Part shown: positions 1 to 7,730 of the stretch, piece by piece
Layout of the letters: each line of letters begins with the position of its first letter
Numbering within the stretch: the stretch's first letter is position 1
Source: JBASEY01 sp049652745
GTDB taxonomy: Bacteria > CSSED10-310
Assembly: GCA_049652745.1 (NCBI GenBank)
Contig: JBASEY010000019.1
Location: 1 to 19,722 of the forward strand
DNA: 19,722 bases
Direction: 5' to 3'
Made by a program: the position numbers and the translations under genes
Notes under the pieces: model-generated
Databases searched by the model: none
Told to the model about the DNA's origin: nothing
Seen by the model: the letters and a program-made list of their open reading frames with translations, nothing else

Positions 1-135
1 TGTCAACAAATTTTTAACTTATTCGTGGCACTACATTTTAACTTTTTTCAACACCGCTTCAGCGCAAAGCCTTGATTTTACTCGATTCAGTTTTCAAACG
101 TTGGGTACAACTGTTAAAGATGAGTTAAACGCGAT

Positions 136-1314
136 TTGATTTATCAGAAGGAAGAGGAAGCATATAGGGCCGAGCTGGAAAAGCAGGTTTACCAAATACA
201 GAGAGCGGAGAGTTTAAGTCGGATGGCGAGCGCGATAACCCATCGATTTAATAATTTGGTGATGGGGGTTATCGGCAATCTGGAATTGGCAAAAAAATTT
301 GTATCCGATGACAACCGGGTTGTCGAAAAAATCCTAATGGCTGAAAAAGCGGCTCAGCAAGCGTCTGATTTGGGCAAGTTGATTTTAACGCACGCCGGGC
401 AGATTGAAACGAAACGAGTGCCATGTGACATATCTGAAGTCATAGAGGATTTATTGCCTTTAATGCGGGCCAGTGTGCCTGTCGGGGTATTGATCGAAAC
501 CGATTTAGCTGTGGATTTGCCGAAGGTTTCAGCAGATTTGGATAGTTTGAATATGGTTATACTGAACCTTGTCAACAATGCCAGGGAAAGTTTCACTGAC
601 GGCGGAGGGATCATTCTTTTGGAAACCCGGAATGTTCTTTTTTCCGACACATATAGTGAAAAATTGGTGGAAAACAGGAAGTTTCCCAAGGGTGAATATG
701 TTGTTATGAGTATAACCGATAATGGCATGGGCATGGACAAGGCGACCGTTGATCGGATGTTCGATCCGTTTTTCACGACAAAAGGGTCTAGAAGAGGATT
801 GGGTTTGTCATCGGTTATGGGTATTGTGCAAGCCCATGGCGGTGATATCTCGGTTTTGTCTGAAAAGGGAGTGTCAACTCGCATCTCGGTGTTGTTGCCT
901 GTGATAAAAGAAGAAGAAACCGAGAGCCATAAGAATGGCTGTGAGGTTTTTGAGCAAGAGAAAAAGCTCATTTTATTGGCTGATGACGATGAAGACGTTA
1001 GGGAAGTAACGCGACAAATGTTGGAGAACCTGGGATGCCAGGTTATCGAAGCGGAAAACGGATCTCAGGCAATAGCACTGTTTAAAGAGCATCATTCTCA
1101 GGTTGCTTGTGTATTGTGTGATGTTAAAATGCCCGATTTAGACGGGTGGCAGACAATGGAAGCCATCCAGAGCATCCGACTCAATACGCCGATCGTGCTT
1201 GTCTCCGGGCACAGTCTTTCAGCAAAACAAATGAAAGATCGGCCCAAACCGCATGCTTGGATTCAAAAGCCGTTTCGGATGCATGTTCTCATAAATATAC
1301 TGAAACAAATCTGA
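136..1314 (+). CDS. Hybrid histidine kinase with C-terminal receiver, no sensor domain
   Basis: Two-component signalling protein of 392 aa, predicted cytoplasmic because no membrane segment is seen. In order: a short charged helix (res 3-28); a HisKA H-box with phospho-acceptor His36 in THRFNN; a HATPase_c domain with N-box NLVNNARES (144-152), G1 box DNGMGM (195-200), F box DPFFTT (210-215) and G2 box GLGLS (221-225); then a receiver domain (about 277-392) with acidic pocket Asp283-285, phospho-acceptor Asp329 and Lys378. Kinase and receiver probably form an internal phosphorelay; no output domain is present. The residue after His36 is Arg where most HisKA kinases have Asp or Glu. The start is TTG at 136, the first usable codon after in-frame stops at 115 and 121; no good Shine-Dalgarno precedes it. 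ATG at codon 30 (223) is an alternative that still keeps the H-box. The helix resembles the linker that usually follows a PAS domain, so a sensor may have been lost. Family confident, start uncertain. Confidence 0.85.
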   Translation: MIYQKEEEAYRAELEKQVYQIQRAESLSRMASAITHRFNNLVMGVIGNLELAKKFVSDDNRVVEKILMAEKAAQQASDLGKLILTHAGQIETKRVPCDISEVIEDLLPLMRASVPVGVLIETDLAVDLPKVSADLDSLNMVILNLVNNARESFTDGGGIILLETRNVLFSDTYSEKLVENRKFPKGEYVVMSITDNGMGMDKATVDRMFDPFFTTKGSRRGLGLSSVMGIVQAHGGDISVLSEKGVSTRISVLLPVIKEEETESHKNGCEVFEQEKKLILLADDDEDVREVTRQMLENLGCQVIEAENGSQAIALFKEHHSQVACVLCDVKMPDLDGWQTMEAIQSIRLNTPIVLVSGHSLSAKQMKDRPKPHAWIQKPFRMHVLINILKQI

Positions 1315-1459
1315 ACTGTGGAATAAATGAGCTTATCGAGTTTAAAAATTCCTTTTGCGCTATTTTTTCAACAAAGGGGAACGATAGTCGGAAGCTGTAA
1401 TTTTTCTATGGAGCGTTTTAAAATAAGTTTTCCACAACAGTTCAATAGGAGAACATAAT

Positions 1460-2368
1460 ATGTCTCCTGATGTTATCGGTAAAAGCTTGGCATTGATTTG
1501 TGCGGTTGCATGGGCGGGCGCCGTTGTTTTTTTCAAGCGAAGCGGTGAAACCATGCGGCCGTTGGCGTTGAATCTATTCAAATCAACGGTGGCGTGTTTG
1601 GCCATTATGCCGTTATGGGTTTTAATCGATAGGCCGATGATTCCGGATACTCTTTCGATGAAGGAGCTGGGATATCTGGCGTTAAGCGGCGTCGTGGGAA
1701 TAACTCTTGCGGACACGTTGTTTTTGACCTGTCTGAACACTTTGGGAGCAGGTTATTATGCAATCATCGACTGTGTTTACTCCCCAATGATGATTTTCTT
1801 TTCATGGCTGTTGTTGGGTGAACCATTGACTCTGGTTCATGTATGGGGATCACTGTTTGTCATCACCGGTGTCATGGTTGTAACGACTGAAAATACATTT
1901 AAAACCCATCTGGGCTGGAAAAAAATAGTGAAAGGATCTGCTTCCGGTATCGTCGCCGTCGGTTTAATGGTTATCAGTATTATCGGCGTAAAACCCATTT
2001 TAGATAATCACTCGCCTTTATTGGTTGCACAATGCAGGATGATACCGGCTGCCGTCGTGCTTCATCTGATAGCGCTTTTTCAAAAAAATCGCGTTTATAT
2101 TTACAAAACGATCACGGGAGCCCGTGCATTCAGACTGGCTTTACCCGGCGCCGTCTTAGGGAATGTCATTTCGATCTTAGCCTGGATTTCCGCATTCAAA
2201 TATACAGATATGGGTTCGGCGTCTATCCTGAACCAAACCAATGTTATCCTGGTGGTCGTTCTGGCTTGGATATTTCTAGGGGAGCCGTTGAGTTATCGGA
2301 AGCTGGCAGCGACGCTTTTGGGGTTTATAGGCGCAGCCATCATATTGAACGGATGTCACCTAAGGTAA
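1460..2368 (+). CDS. EamA/DMT-superfamily transporter (10 TM)
   Basis: Inner-membrane protein of 302 aa, about the normal length for the drug/metabolite transporter superfamily. It is strongly hydrophobic throughout and shows the two tandem EamA repeats expected of a 10-helix carrier: repeat 1 about res 6-142, ending in the conserved LLLGEPLT helix (around 117-124) and a following GVMVV helix; repeat 2 about res 157-297, ending in the equivalent WIFLGEPLSYRKL stretch and the GAAIILNG helix. Such proteins export or import small metabolites such as amino acids, sugars or nucleotide derivatives; the substrate cannot be read from the sequence. The start is well supported by AGGAG 8 bases before ATG 1460. 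It lies 145 bases after the hybrid kinase and 161 bases before the nitroreductase, so it is probably its own unit. No terminator was recognised on either side. Confidence 0.9.
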   Translation: MSPDVIGKSLALICAVAWAGAVVFFKRSGETMRPLALNLFKSTVACLAIMPLWVLIDRPMIPDTLSMKELGYLALSGVVGITLADTLFLTCLNTLGAGYYAIIDCVYSPMMIFFSWLLLGEPLTLVHVWGSLFVITGVMVVTTENTFKTHLGWKKIVKGSASGIVAVGLMVISIIGVKPILDNHSPLLVAQCRMIPAAVVLHLIALFQKNRVYIYKTITGARAFRLALPGAVLGNVISILAWISAFKYTDMGSASILNQTNVILVVVLAWIFLGEPLSYRKLAATLLGFIGAAIILNGCHLR

Positions 2369-2483
2369 TCTCTGTTTTTTATAAATTTTGACGAATATTG
2401 AAAATGTGATTTACCCTTTTTTGAGGGAGAGAGTAAAAAGAAAGCTGAGCATAGATTGTTTCCATGAACATGGATTTGCGGAA

Positions 2484-2512
2484 AAGACAATTTTTCGTGT
2501 AGACTTTATATT
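2484..2512 (+). promoter_or_regulatory. Candidate sigma-70 promoter for the nitroreductase gene
   Basis: A -35-like AAGACA (2484-2489) is separated by 17 bases from a -10-like TATATT (2507-2512; 5 of 6 consensus). The predicted transcript start lies near 2519, just before a GAGGG Shine-Dalgarno-like run and the TTG start at 2530, giving a very short leader. An inverted repeat, TCCATG-AA-CATGGA (2461-2474), lies just upstream and could be an operator. This rests on motif matching only. Confidence 0.35.
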
Positions 2513-2529
2513 GGTTGTGAGGGCGAGTT

Positions 2530-3168
2530 TTGGACAGCTTGTTGAACTTGATGAAGAAAAACAGAGGGAATCGACGTTTCTCCGACAAGCCGATACCCGA
2601 AGAACTGATCGTTAAAATTCTCGAAGCCGGTAGTGTAGCGCCCTCCGGTCCGATCGATGGGATTCATATTTTTATTATCGATCGAAAAGAAATAAGGCAG
2701 GATATTCACCGCATATGTGTTGAAAGTGAGCGGAAATGGATGGCGATGCAACCGGCCTGTGTTCAGGAACGCATTGTTCAGGGGCCGGATTATGATCCGA
2801 ACTTGTCTTTTTTGATTGAAGCGCCGCTATTGTTGGCGGTCAGTACGCGTCCACGTGATCCGGAGCTACCCTATGCGGTTGAATCAGCTTTTATGACAAT
2901 AGGATACATGCTGGTCATGACCAAAGGCGTCGGACTGATTGCCGCCCCATATGCACCCAGTGTTTTCCACCATACCGAAGTCAATCGATTGGACGAAATT
3001 CTAAAATTGCCTCTCGGTGAAACCGTTCAGGCATTGTTGCCTATCGGATATCCGGAGAAACCCTTGGATACGGTGCATAATTGGTCTGGACGTAATATCT
3101 TTCTCAATGAATACGGTACACGTTTTTTTCAAAAACCACATTCAAATCAGCGGGAAAACGTGGGATGA
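2530..3168 (+). CDS. Nitroreductase-family flavoprotein
   Basis: Predicted FMN-dependent NAD(P)H oxidoreductase of the nitroreductase fold, 212 aa, cytosolic. The N-terminus shows the family signature: a short helix followed by RGNRRFSDKPIPEEL (res 12-26), then a helix with APSG (37-40), the usual phosphate-of-FMN contact region. The C-terminal half has the typical hydrophobic helix FMTIGYMLVMTKGVGLIAAPY and the strand LLPIGYPEKP. The physiological substrate (nitroaromatics, quinones, enoates or a cobamide/flavin precursor) cannot be deduced. The start is TTG at 2530, preceded by GAGGGCG. An internal ATG at codon 8 (2551) would cut into the first helix, so TTG is preferred. DUF192 begins 47 bases downstream and could be co-transcribed. 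Confidence 0.85.
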   Translation: MDSLLNLMKKNRGNRRFSDKPIPEELIVKILEAGSVAPSGPIDGIHIFIIDRKEIRQDIHRICVESERKWMAMQPACVQERIVQGPDYDPNLSFLIEAPLLLAVSTRPRDPELPYAVESAFMTIGYMLVMTKGVGLIAAPYAPSVFHHTEVNRLDEILKLPLGETVQALLPIGYPEKPLDTVHNWSGRNIFLNEYGTRFFQKPHSNQRENVG

Positions 3169-3215
3169 TATAGATGGTACCGTCTTTTCCGGCTATAATT
3201 TCTCAGGTGTTTTGA

Positions 3216-3719
3216 ATGAAAAGAAAATATGTTGTTGCAGTTGCTGTTATTATCGTTACCGTCACAGCGATATGGGCGTTTAGTTTTCATCGAAAACGTC
3301 TGCCGACCATTCCTTTTCCAAATGATCCCAGGGCTCAGACAGGTTTAAGCATCGTTCCAGTCGCTCTGCCCGATGGAACCCGAATCGCCGCCGAGGTTGC
3401 CGGGACGTTCAGCCAGGTCAGTAGAGGCCTTATGTACAGAGATGTCGTGCCTCCTTTGACCGGAATGTTGATGGTCTACAGCGATGAGCAATATCGGCAA
3501 ATTTGGATGAAAAATGTGAAAGTTGATTTGGATGTCGTCTTTATAGGCGAAAACAAACAGATTACGCATATAGCAAAGAATTTGAAAAAGTCACCCGAAC
3601 ATATCAGTGATGAAGATGTGTCACGTGTTACCGGGTACGGCAAATATGTGCTGGAACTCGCCGCCGGTGAGGCGGACAGACTTAAATTGAAAAAAGGAAT
3701 GCAGCTTGTTTTCCTGTGA
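3216..3719 (+). CDS. DUF192 protein with N-terminal membrane anchor
   Basis: A 167-aa protein with a hydrophobic N-terminal segment (res 5-22, preceded by KRK) that acts as an uncleaved anchor or a signal peptide. A DUF192 domain follows (about res 45-167). Recognisable family landmarks are RGLMYR (70-75), GMLMVY (83-88), WMKN (97-100) followed by VDLDVVFI, and the C-terminal YVLELAAGEADRLKLKKG. DUF192 proteins are small beta-rich proteins, often exported; their biochemical role is not established, so no function is assigned. AGGTG precedes ATG 3216 at suitable spacing. It follows the nitroreductase by 47 bases and precedes the S9 peptidase by 48 bases, all on one strand, so a three-gene transcript is possible. 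Confidence 0.85.
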   Translation: MKRKYVVAVAVIIVTVTAIWAFSFHRKRLPTIPFPNDPRAQTGLSIVPVALPDGTRIAAEVAGTFSQVSRGLMYRDVVPPLTGMLMVYSDEQYRQIWMKNVKVDLDVVFIGENKQITHIAKNLKKSPEHISDEDVSRVTGYGKYVLELAAGEADRLKLKKGMQLVFL

Positions 3720-3767
3720 GCCGTTTTGTGAAACGCAGGCATTCAAAAAATAGGAAAGGAGAAAAAC

Positions 3768-5666
3768 ATGGATTCGACTATCACCTATCGCGACCGCAAA
3801 ATTGATCTGAAACCCTATTTTGAGGGATTTCCTTATATGGGCTTCATGTTTGCCGACATCATGAACCAGCTTTACTATTTCCATCGCAGCGAAAAAGTCA
3901 CCCTTTACAGGACAGCGCTCATCCCGCTGCCGAACCTGGAAAGAGGTGAAAAAGTCAGCGATCTCGACTTCAATCTTTTTTCCGCCGGCGGATTCCATTT
4001 TGATCCGGATAACGGCTATGCTTATTTTACCGGGGACGAAAAAAATGATGAACAGTTCAATGTTTATCGCCTGGATTTAGCGACCGGAGAGCGCGAAAAA
4101 ATAACGGATGAAGAGTATATTTACGGGTTCAAATTCTTTCGAGAAGAACAAGAACTCGTTTTCATCGCTCGTCAGAAAACGCCGGCACGGATGGTTTCAT
4201 ATTTGAAGATCATGGATATAGCGACTGGAAAAGTCCAAACTCTTTTAGAAGACGACCCGGACTGGACCTTTACATGGTCGAATTTTCTCAAGCGCGAAGA
4301 TACCGGTGAGCTTATCTTCAGGGTTACCTTTCGCTATGACAGAAATCAATCCAATTTGATCAGTTATAATCCTCATACAAAAACGACCAAAATTCTTTTA
4401 CCGGAAGGTGTCAAGCGCACGATGTTCAGTTTCACGGACCGCCAACCCGATCCGGACACCTTGGTTTTTCTGTCTGATGAAAGCGGGTATATCAATGTCT
4501 ATAAACTATCATTGAAGAGTGGTGATATCACACCCGTGACGCAATGGGATACGGCGCCGGTCAGCTCTTTGGCCCTCTTCCCGGTAGATGGAAAGGATTT
4601 ATTGTTTGTCACCCGAGGCACTCCTGTCAAAACGGACTTTTTTGTGTTTGATCCAGTGAGTTTAAAAGAAATATATCAAGAAACCATTCAAAGCAATTTC
4701 AGCGTCAGCGTAAAAGACTATCACCGACTGTTTGCAGTGGAAACAAGCGTCGATGATCCATTGACAATATGGGAGCTGATACCAGGTTTCGATGATAAAC
4801 GAAAATTTCAGTTGGAGAAGATACCGTTTTTACGGTATCCGGAGTTGTTGTTGGACAAAATCGTGCATGGAAAAGCGGAAGCGATCACATATCCTACTTT
4901 TGATATCGATGAAAATACTGGACAGATACGGAAAATCCATGCATTTGTCTATACTCCGCGCCATCTGCCGGAAAACCCAAAAGACCGAAAAGCCATTATT
5001 ACAGCGTTTTACGGCGGTGATAATTATTTCAACAAAGAATACCAGATATTGCTCCAGGCAGGTTTTATCGTCATGAGCCCATCCGTGAGAGGGTCTTGGG
5101 GATTCGGTGCGGATTTCTACTCCCTGAACGACAGAGATTTGGGGGGAAATGAAATAATCGACTTGATCTATGGCGCTCGTTACTTATGTAAGCGGTTTGG
5201 TCTGACCGAACAGCAGGTCGGTCTGACAGGAGGCAGTCATGGAGGTTACTGTGCCATGCGAGGACTGACTTATCCTGACGGTGTGAACGGGCACCATGAA
5301 CATTTCGATTTTGGTTTTGCGATAGCGTCATTTGGGATAAGCAACATCATCGATTATTATCACACCTGTAATATACCCGACTGGGTTTTACAGAAAGCCG
5401 GCGATCCCGAAACAGAAGCGGAAAAACTAAATGACCGATCCCCTGTCAATCATGCTGACAAGGCGACAGGAAAACTTCTGCTGGTTCACGGCGAAAATGA
5501 CAATCGAGTTCCGGTTGAACAGAGTCGACAGATGGCGCGAGCGATGGAAAAAGCGGGGAAGCCTTATACATACTTGGAAATTCCCGGGCAGGGTCATGGT
5601 TGGAAAGGTCTGAACGAAAACCTTGTCTATTTCAAGGCGATCTTTGATTTCTTCAATACGCTGTAA
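3768..5666 (+). CDS. S9-family serine peptidase (prolyl oligopeptidase/acylaminoacyl type)
   Basis: Serine peptidase of 632 aa with the two-part S9 architecture: an N-terminal beta-propeller (about res 30-370, repeated strands such as AYFTGDEKNDEQFNVYRLD and LVFLSDESGYINVYKL) and a C-terminal alpha/beta-hydrolase (about 385-632). The catalytic triad is visible: nucleophile Ser490 in GGSHGGY, Asp578 in GENDNRVP and His610 in GQGHGW. The family cleaves short peptides or N-terminal residues, with the propeller excluding folded proteins. No signal peptide is seen, so it is predicted cytosolic and likely acts in peptide turnover. AGGAG 7 bases before ATG 3768 supports the start. It is convergent with the DUF1704 protein 26 bases downstream. 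The exact S9 subfamily (S9B/S9C) cannot be fixed by eye. Confidence 0.93.
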   Translation: MDSTITYRDRKIDLKPYFEGFPYMGFMFADIMNQLYYFHRSEKVTLYRTALIPLPNLERGEKVSDLDFNLFSAGGFHFDPDNGYAYFTGDEKNDEQFNVYRLDLATGEREKITDEEYIYGFKFFREEQELVFIARQKTPARMVSYLKIMDIATGKVQTLLEDDPDWTFTWSNFLKREDTGELIFRVTFRYDRNQSNLISYNPHTKTTKILLPEGVKRTMFSFTDRQPDPDTLVFLSDESGYINVYKLSLKSGDITPVTQWDTAPVSSLALFPVDGKDLLFVTRGTPVKTDFFVFDPVSLKEIYQETIQSNFSVSVKDYHRLFAVETSVDDPLTIWELIPGFDDKRKFQLEKIPFLRYPELLLDKIVHGKAEAITYPTFDIDENTGQIRKIHAFVYTPRHLPENPKDRKAIITAFYGGDNYFNKEYQILLQAGFIVMSPSVRGSWGFGADFYSLNDRDLGGNEIIDLIYGARYLCKRFGLTEQQVGLTGGSHGGYCAMRGLTYPDGVNGHHEHFDFGFAIASFGISNIIDYYHTCNIPDWVLQKAGDPETEAEKLNDRSPVNHADKATGKLLLVHGENDNRVPVEQSRQMARAMEKAGKPYTYLEIPGQGHGWKGLNENLVYFKAIFDFFNTL

Positions 5667-5692
5667 CCCATTCAGTTTAAAAGATTGTTTGG

Positions 5693-6820
5693 TCAATTAA
5701 GACCCAGCCAATCCGGCAGCGCATGAGGCTGCACCAAGTACTGCTCCTCCTGAAGCGCAATGACTGTGTCGAGATGTTGAAAGCCGACTTTGCCGGCGTA
5801 AAGGCCGTTGATTTGTCGAGGAGTGGCGTTTTTGAAAAACTGTCTGACTTTCAATAAACCCGCCAGATAGGTGTAATCCTTCGTATAAGACCCGGGCTTT
5901 GATGTATCGGCTATACCCAGTTTGGCTCGTTGAGCGATATCGAAAACCATATCGATATCGAAATGATCTTTAAGAGCCAGATAGATATCCCAGAATGATC
6001 CTTTTAAAGCAATATCAACACCTATAACTCGCCCGGATATCCGGTACACGGTGTCGTCACTCAGCGCCCCTTCCATTTCTTCAGAATATTCCGCCAGCCC
6101 CTCTTCGGTATACTGGTATCCCGGCAGCCCCCGGCCGAAAATCTTCAAGGGCTGTGCATACCCGTTTTCGCTTCTTAGAACGTGGCATCCGATTTCATGT
6201 ACGACCAGCATTTTTACCAAGGATTCATGAAAAAGCACATCGGATCGTATCCAAAATTCTCGAACCAAATTATCGACGGCAGCCTTTGCGCCGAAGTCTT
6301 TCTTGACGATCACTTTCCATTCAAATCCGTAATGTCTCATCGCTTCACGGCAGATTTCGGCCAGTTCTTCGGCATTATATGTTTTACCCGGCCGCGTGCC
6401 TTTGTAGGAATCCTGGTCAGGTTTGAGGTTTTGAAGGTTTTGTCGGGACAATGCCAGAAGGTCTTTATCCGGCTGGCCGTATATAAAAAGGCTGGCAGGC
6501 GTGATGTCGTCCGCATGATGCGTTTTGGCTCCGGCGATTTCATGCAGTCGATAGACGGCGGCATCGTAAAAAATCGCTGCGATGGGGTCTTTTCTGTCCA
6601 AAGAGTCTCGAAATGATATCAATTCTTTTTCTTTTACATCAGGCAGAGGGTCATAGGCGAATTGGGGATTGTATGGCACACCGTTTTTTACGGCCTCTTT
6701 GAACATTGCCAGTTCGTGTGTTCGGTTGGTGGGTGACAGATAGTTGTCCAAATCTATGGTTCCCTGGATATCGATGAATTTCTTATCCAGGTCGCTTCTA
6801 TAGGTGTGTATTTTGTTCAT
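5693..6820 (-). CDS. DUF1704 (QEGLA-motif) putative zinc metallopeptidase
   Basis: A 375-aa protein assigned to the DUF1704 family, often annotated as 'flavohemoglobin expression-modulating QEGLA motif protein' and related to the eukaryotic MATCAP tubulin carboxypeptidases. The signature is visible: a metal-binding HEIGCH (res 208-213, HExxxH) in a helix beginning LVKMLVVHE, then QPLKIFGRGLPGY and the EEGLAEYSEE block (239-248), whose Glu residues probably complete the zinc site. The usual HEIGTH is HEIGCH here, and the usual QEGLA is EEGLA. No signal peptide is seen, so it is cytosolic. Its bacterial substrate is not known. The start is ATG 6820, with a GAGGAG only 2 bases upstream; this spacing is unusually tight, but no nearby in-frame alternative exists. 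It converges on the S9 peptidase and diverges from fabZ. Confidence 0.85.
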   Translation of the reverse strand: MNKIHTYRSDLDKKFIDIQGTIDLDNYLSPTNRTHELAMFKEAVKNGVPYNPQFAYDPLPDVKEKELISFRDSLDRKDPIAAIFYDAAVYRLHEIAGAKTHHADDITPASLFIYGQPDKDLLALSRQNLQNLKPDQDSYKGTRPGKTYNAEELAEICREAMRHYGFEWKVIVKKDFGAKAAVDNLVREFWIRSDVLFHESLVKMLVVHEIGCHVLRSENGYAQPLKIFGRGLPGYQYTEEGLAEYSEEMEGALSDDTVYRISGRVIGVDIALKGSFWDIYLALKDHFDIDMVFDIAQRAKLGIADTSKPGSYTKDYTYLAGLLKVRQFFKNATPRQINGLYAGKVGFQHLDTVIALQEEQYLVQPHALPDWLGLN

Positions 6821-7253
6821 GGCTCCTCACATGTCGATTCGGGTTGATGGGTGTTTACAAGGGTTGTCCGCTCGATCGGCGGAAAAAGAAGATTAGTTAA
6901 AAATGCTTGCAAGTGCAACTCCTTCGAATATATCAACATATCTCTCACGGCCAAGATCAACAAGAGCTTATATGTTGTGTCGGCAGATACCGAGATGGTA
7001 ACTTTTGGTAGAGAGTAAAAATGCCCGGCAATAGCGATAAAGCATATTATGAAAGATCCAAGCTCTTAGAATAAGCGGCTTTCTGAATCTACTCTCAATA
7101 GTTTTTAATTACATTTCTTTCTGATTATCCATGGTTTTTAAACAAAAGGCGTTGTGAAACCCAGATTCGTTAATAAAATCATCTGTTTTATTTGAACCTG
7201 ATTGGTTATAATGCTCTTGCGGGATAAAAATTGTCCAGTGAAAGGAGACCTTC
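6821..7253. other. Divergent intergenic spacer, no gene seen
   Basis: 433 bases between the divergent DUF1704 and fabZ genes. No open frame here has coding character. It should hold the promoters of both genes. The clearest element is TATAAT near the fabZ end. A 7-base inverted repeat, GAGAGTA (about 7013) with TACTCTC (about 7091), spans some 80 bases and might form the base of a transcript structure, but it is too short to call an RNA gene. Confidence 0.5.
7207..7212 (+). promoter_or_regulatory. Candidate -10 element for the fabZ-pyrF-upp cluster
   Basis: A perfect TATAAT lies 41 bases before the fabZ ATG. No good -35 sits at 16-18 bases; TTGAAC (7192-7197) is only 9 bases away. An activator or another sigma factor may be needed, or the match may be chance in this AT-rich stretch. 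Confidence 0.3.
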
Positions 7254-7730
7254 ATGCCTGAATTGAACATCCAGCAAATACAGGAATTGATTTTTCATCG
7301 ATTTCCATTTCTTCTGGTTGACAGGATTCTTGATTACAAACCGGGAGTATTCGGCGTCGGTATAAAAAACGTGACGATAAATGAACCGTTTTTCCAAGGT
7401 CATTTCCCTGGGCAGCCGATCATGCCCGGTGTCTTGATGATCGAAGCATCCGCTCAGGTTGCCGCCGTTGTGATTGCTGCCAAGGTATCTGAAACCGAAG
7501 GCAAACTTGTTCAAACAATGGGATATTTTGCATCCGTCAAGCAGTTCAAATTCAAGCATCCGGTCACACCCGGGGATCAACTGCGGATTGAAATCAGGTT
7601 TACGGCACAGCGACGAAACATCTATACAGTCGAAGCGACTGTCACTATCGAAGGTGGTGACCTGGCGGCCAAAGGTGAACTGATGTTTGCACTGATGGAT
7701 CAAACCCCCGTCAAATTAGATTTTTCCTGA
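7254..7730 (+). CDS. fabZ: 3-hydroxyacyl-ACP dehydratase FabZ
   Basis: Dehydratase of type II fatty-acid synthesis, converting (3R)-3-hydroxyacyl-ACP to trans-2-enoyl-ACP in the cytosol. It is 158 aa, close to the normal FabZ length, and shows the single hot-dog fold. Hallmarks are the start motif HRFPFLLVDRI (res 15-25), the catalytic His50 in GHFPGQPIMPGV and catalytic Glu64 in the following helix LMIEASAQ, where the Glu rather than Asp and the spacing match FabZ. The C-terminal AKGELMFAL strand is typical. AGGAG lies about 7 bases before ATG 7254. Its TGA overlaps the pyrF ATG (TGATG), so the two are probably translationally coupled. Unlike many genomes, no lpxD or lpxA neighbour is present, so a role in lipid A supply is not indicated by context. 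Confidence 0.95.
   Translation: MPELNIQQIQELIFHRFPFLLVDRILDYKPGVFGVGIKNVTINEPFFQGHFPGQPIMPGVLMIEASAQVAAVVIAAKVSETEGKLVQTMGYFASVKQFKFKHPVTPGDQLRIEIRFTAQRRNIYTVEATVTIEGGDLAAKGELMFALMDQTPVKLDFS

Noticed and set aside
2..139. An open frame from the window edge to TGA 137-139, possibly the end of an upstream gene.
   Set aside because: It has only about 45 codons, low-complexity AT-rich composition and no recognisable motif; a run this long can occur by chance. Kept only as part of a finding.
354..971. A 205-codon open frame on the minus strand inside the hybrid kinase gene.
   Set aside because: It lies fully antisense to well-conserved kinase and ATPase motifs, has no recognisable domain and no convincing start signal.
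7013..7098. A possible small RNA in the fabZ spacer, bounded by GAGAGTA and TACTCTC.
   Set aside because: Only 7 paired bases some 80 bases apart, with no promoter-terminator pair and no known RNA motif.
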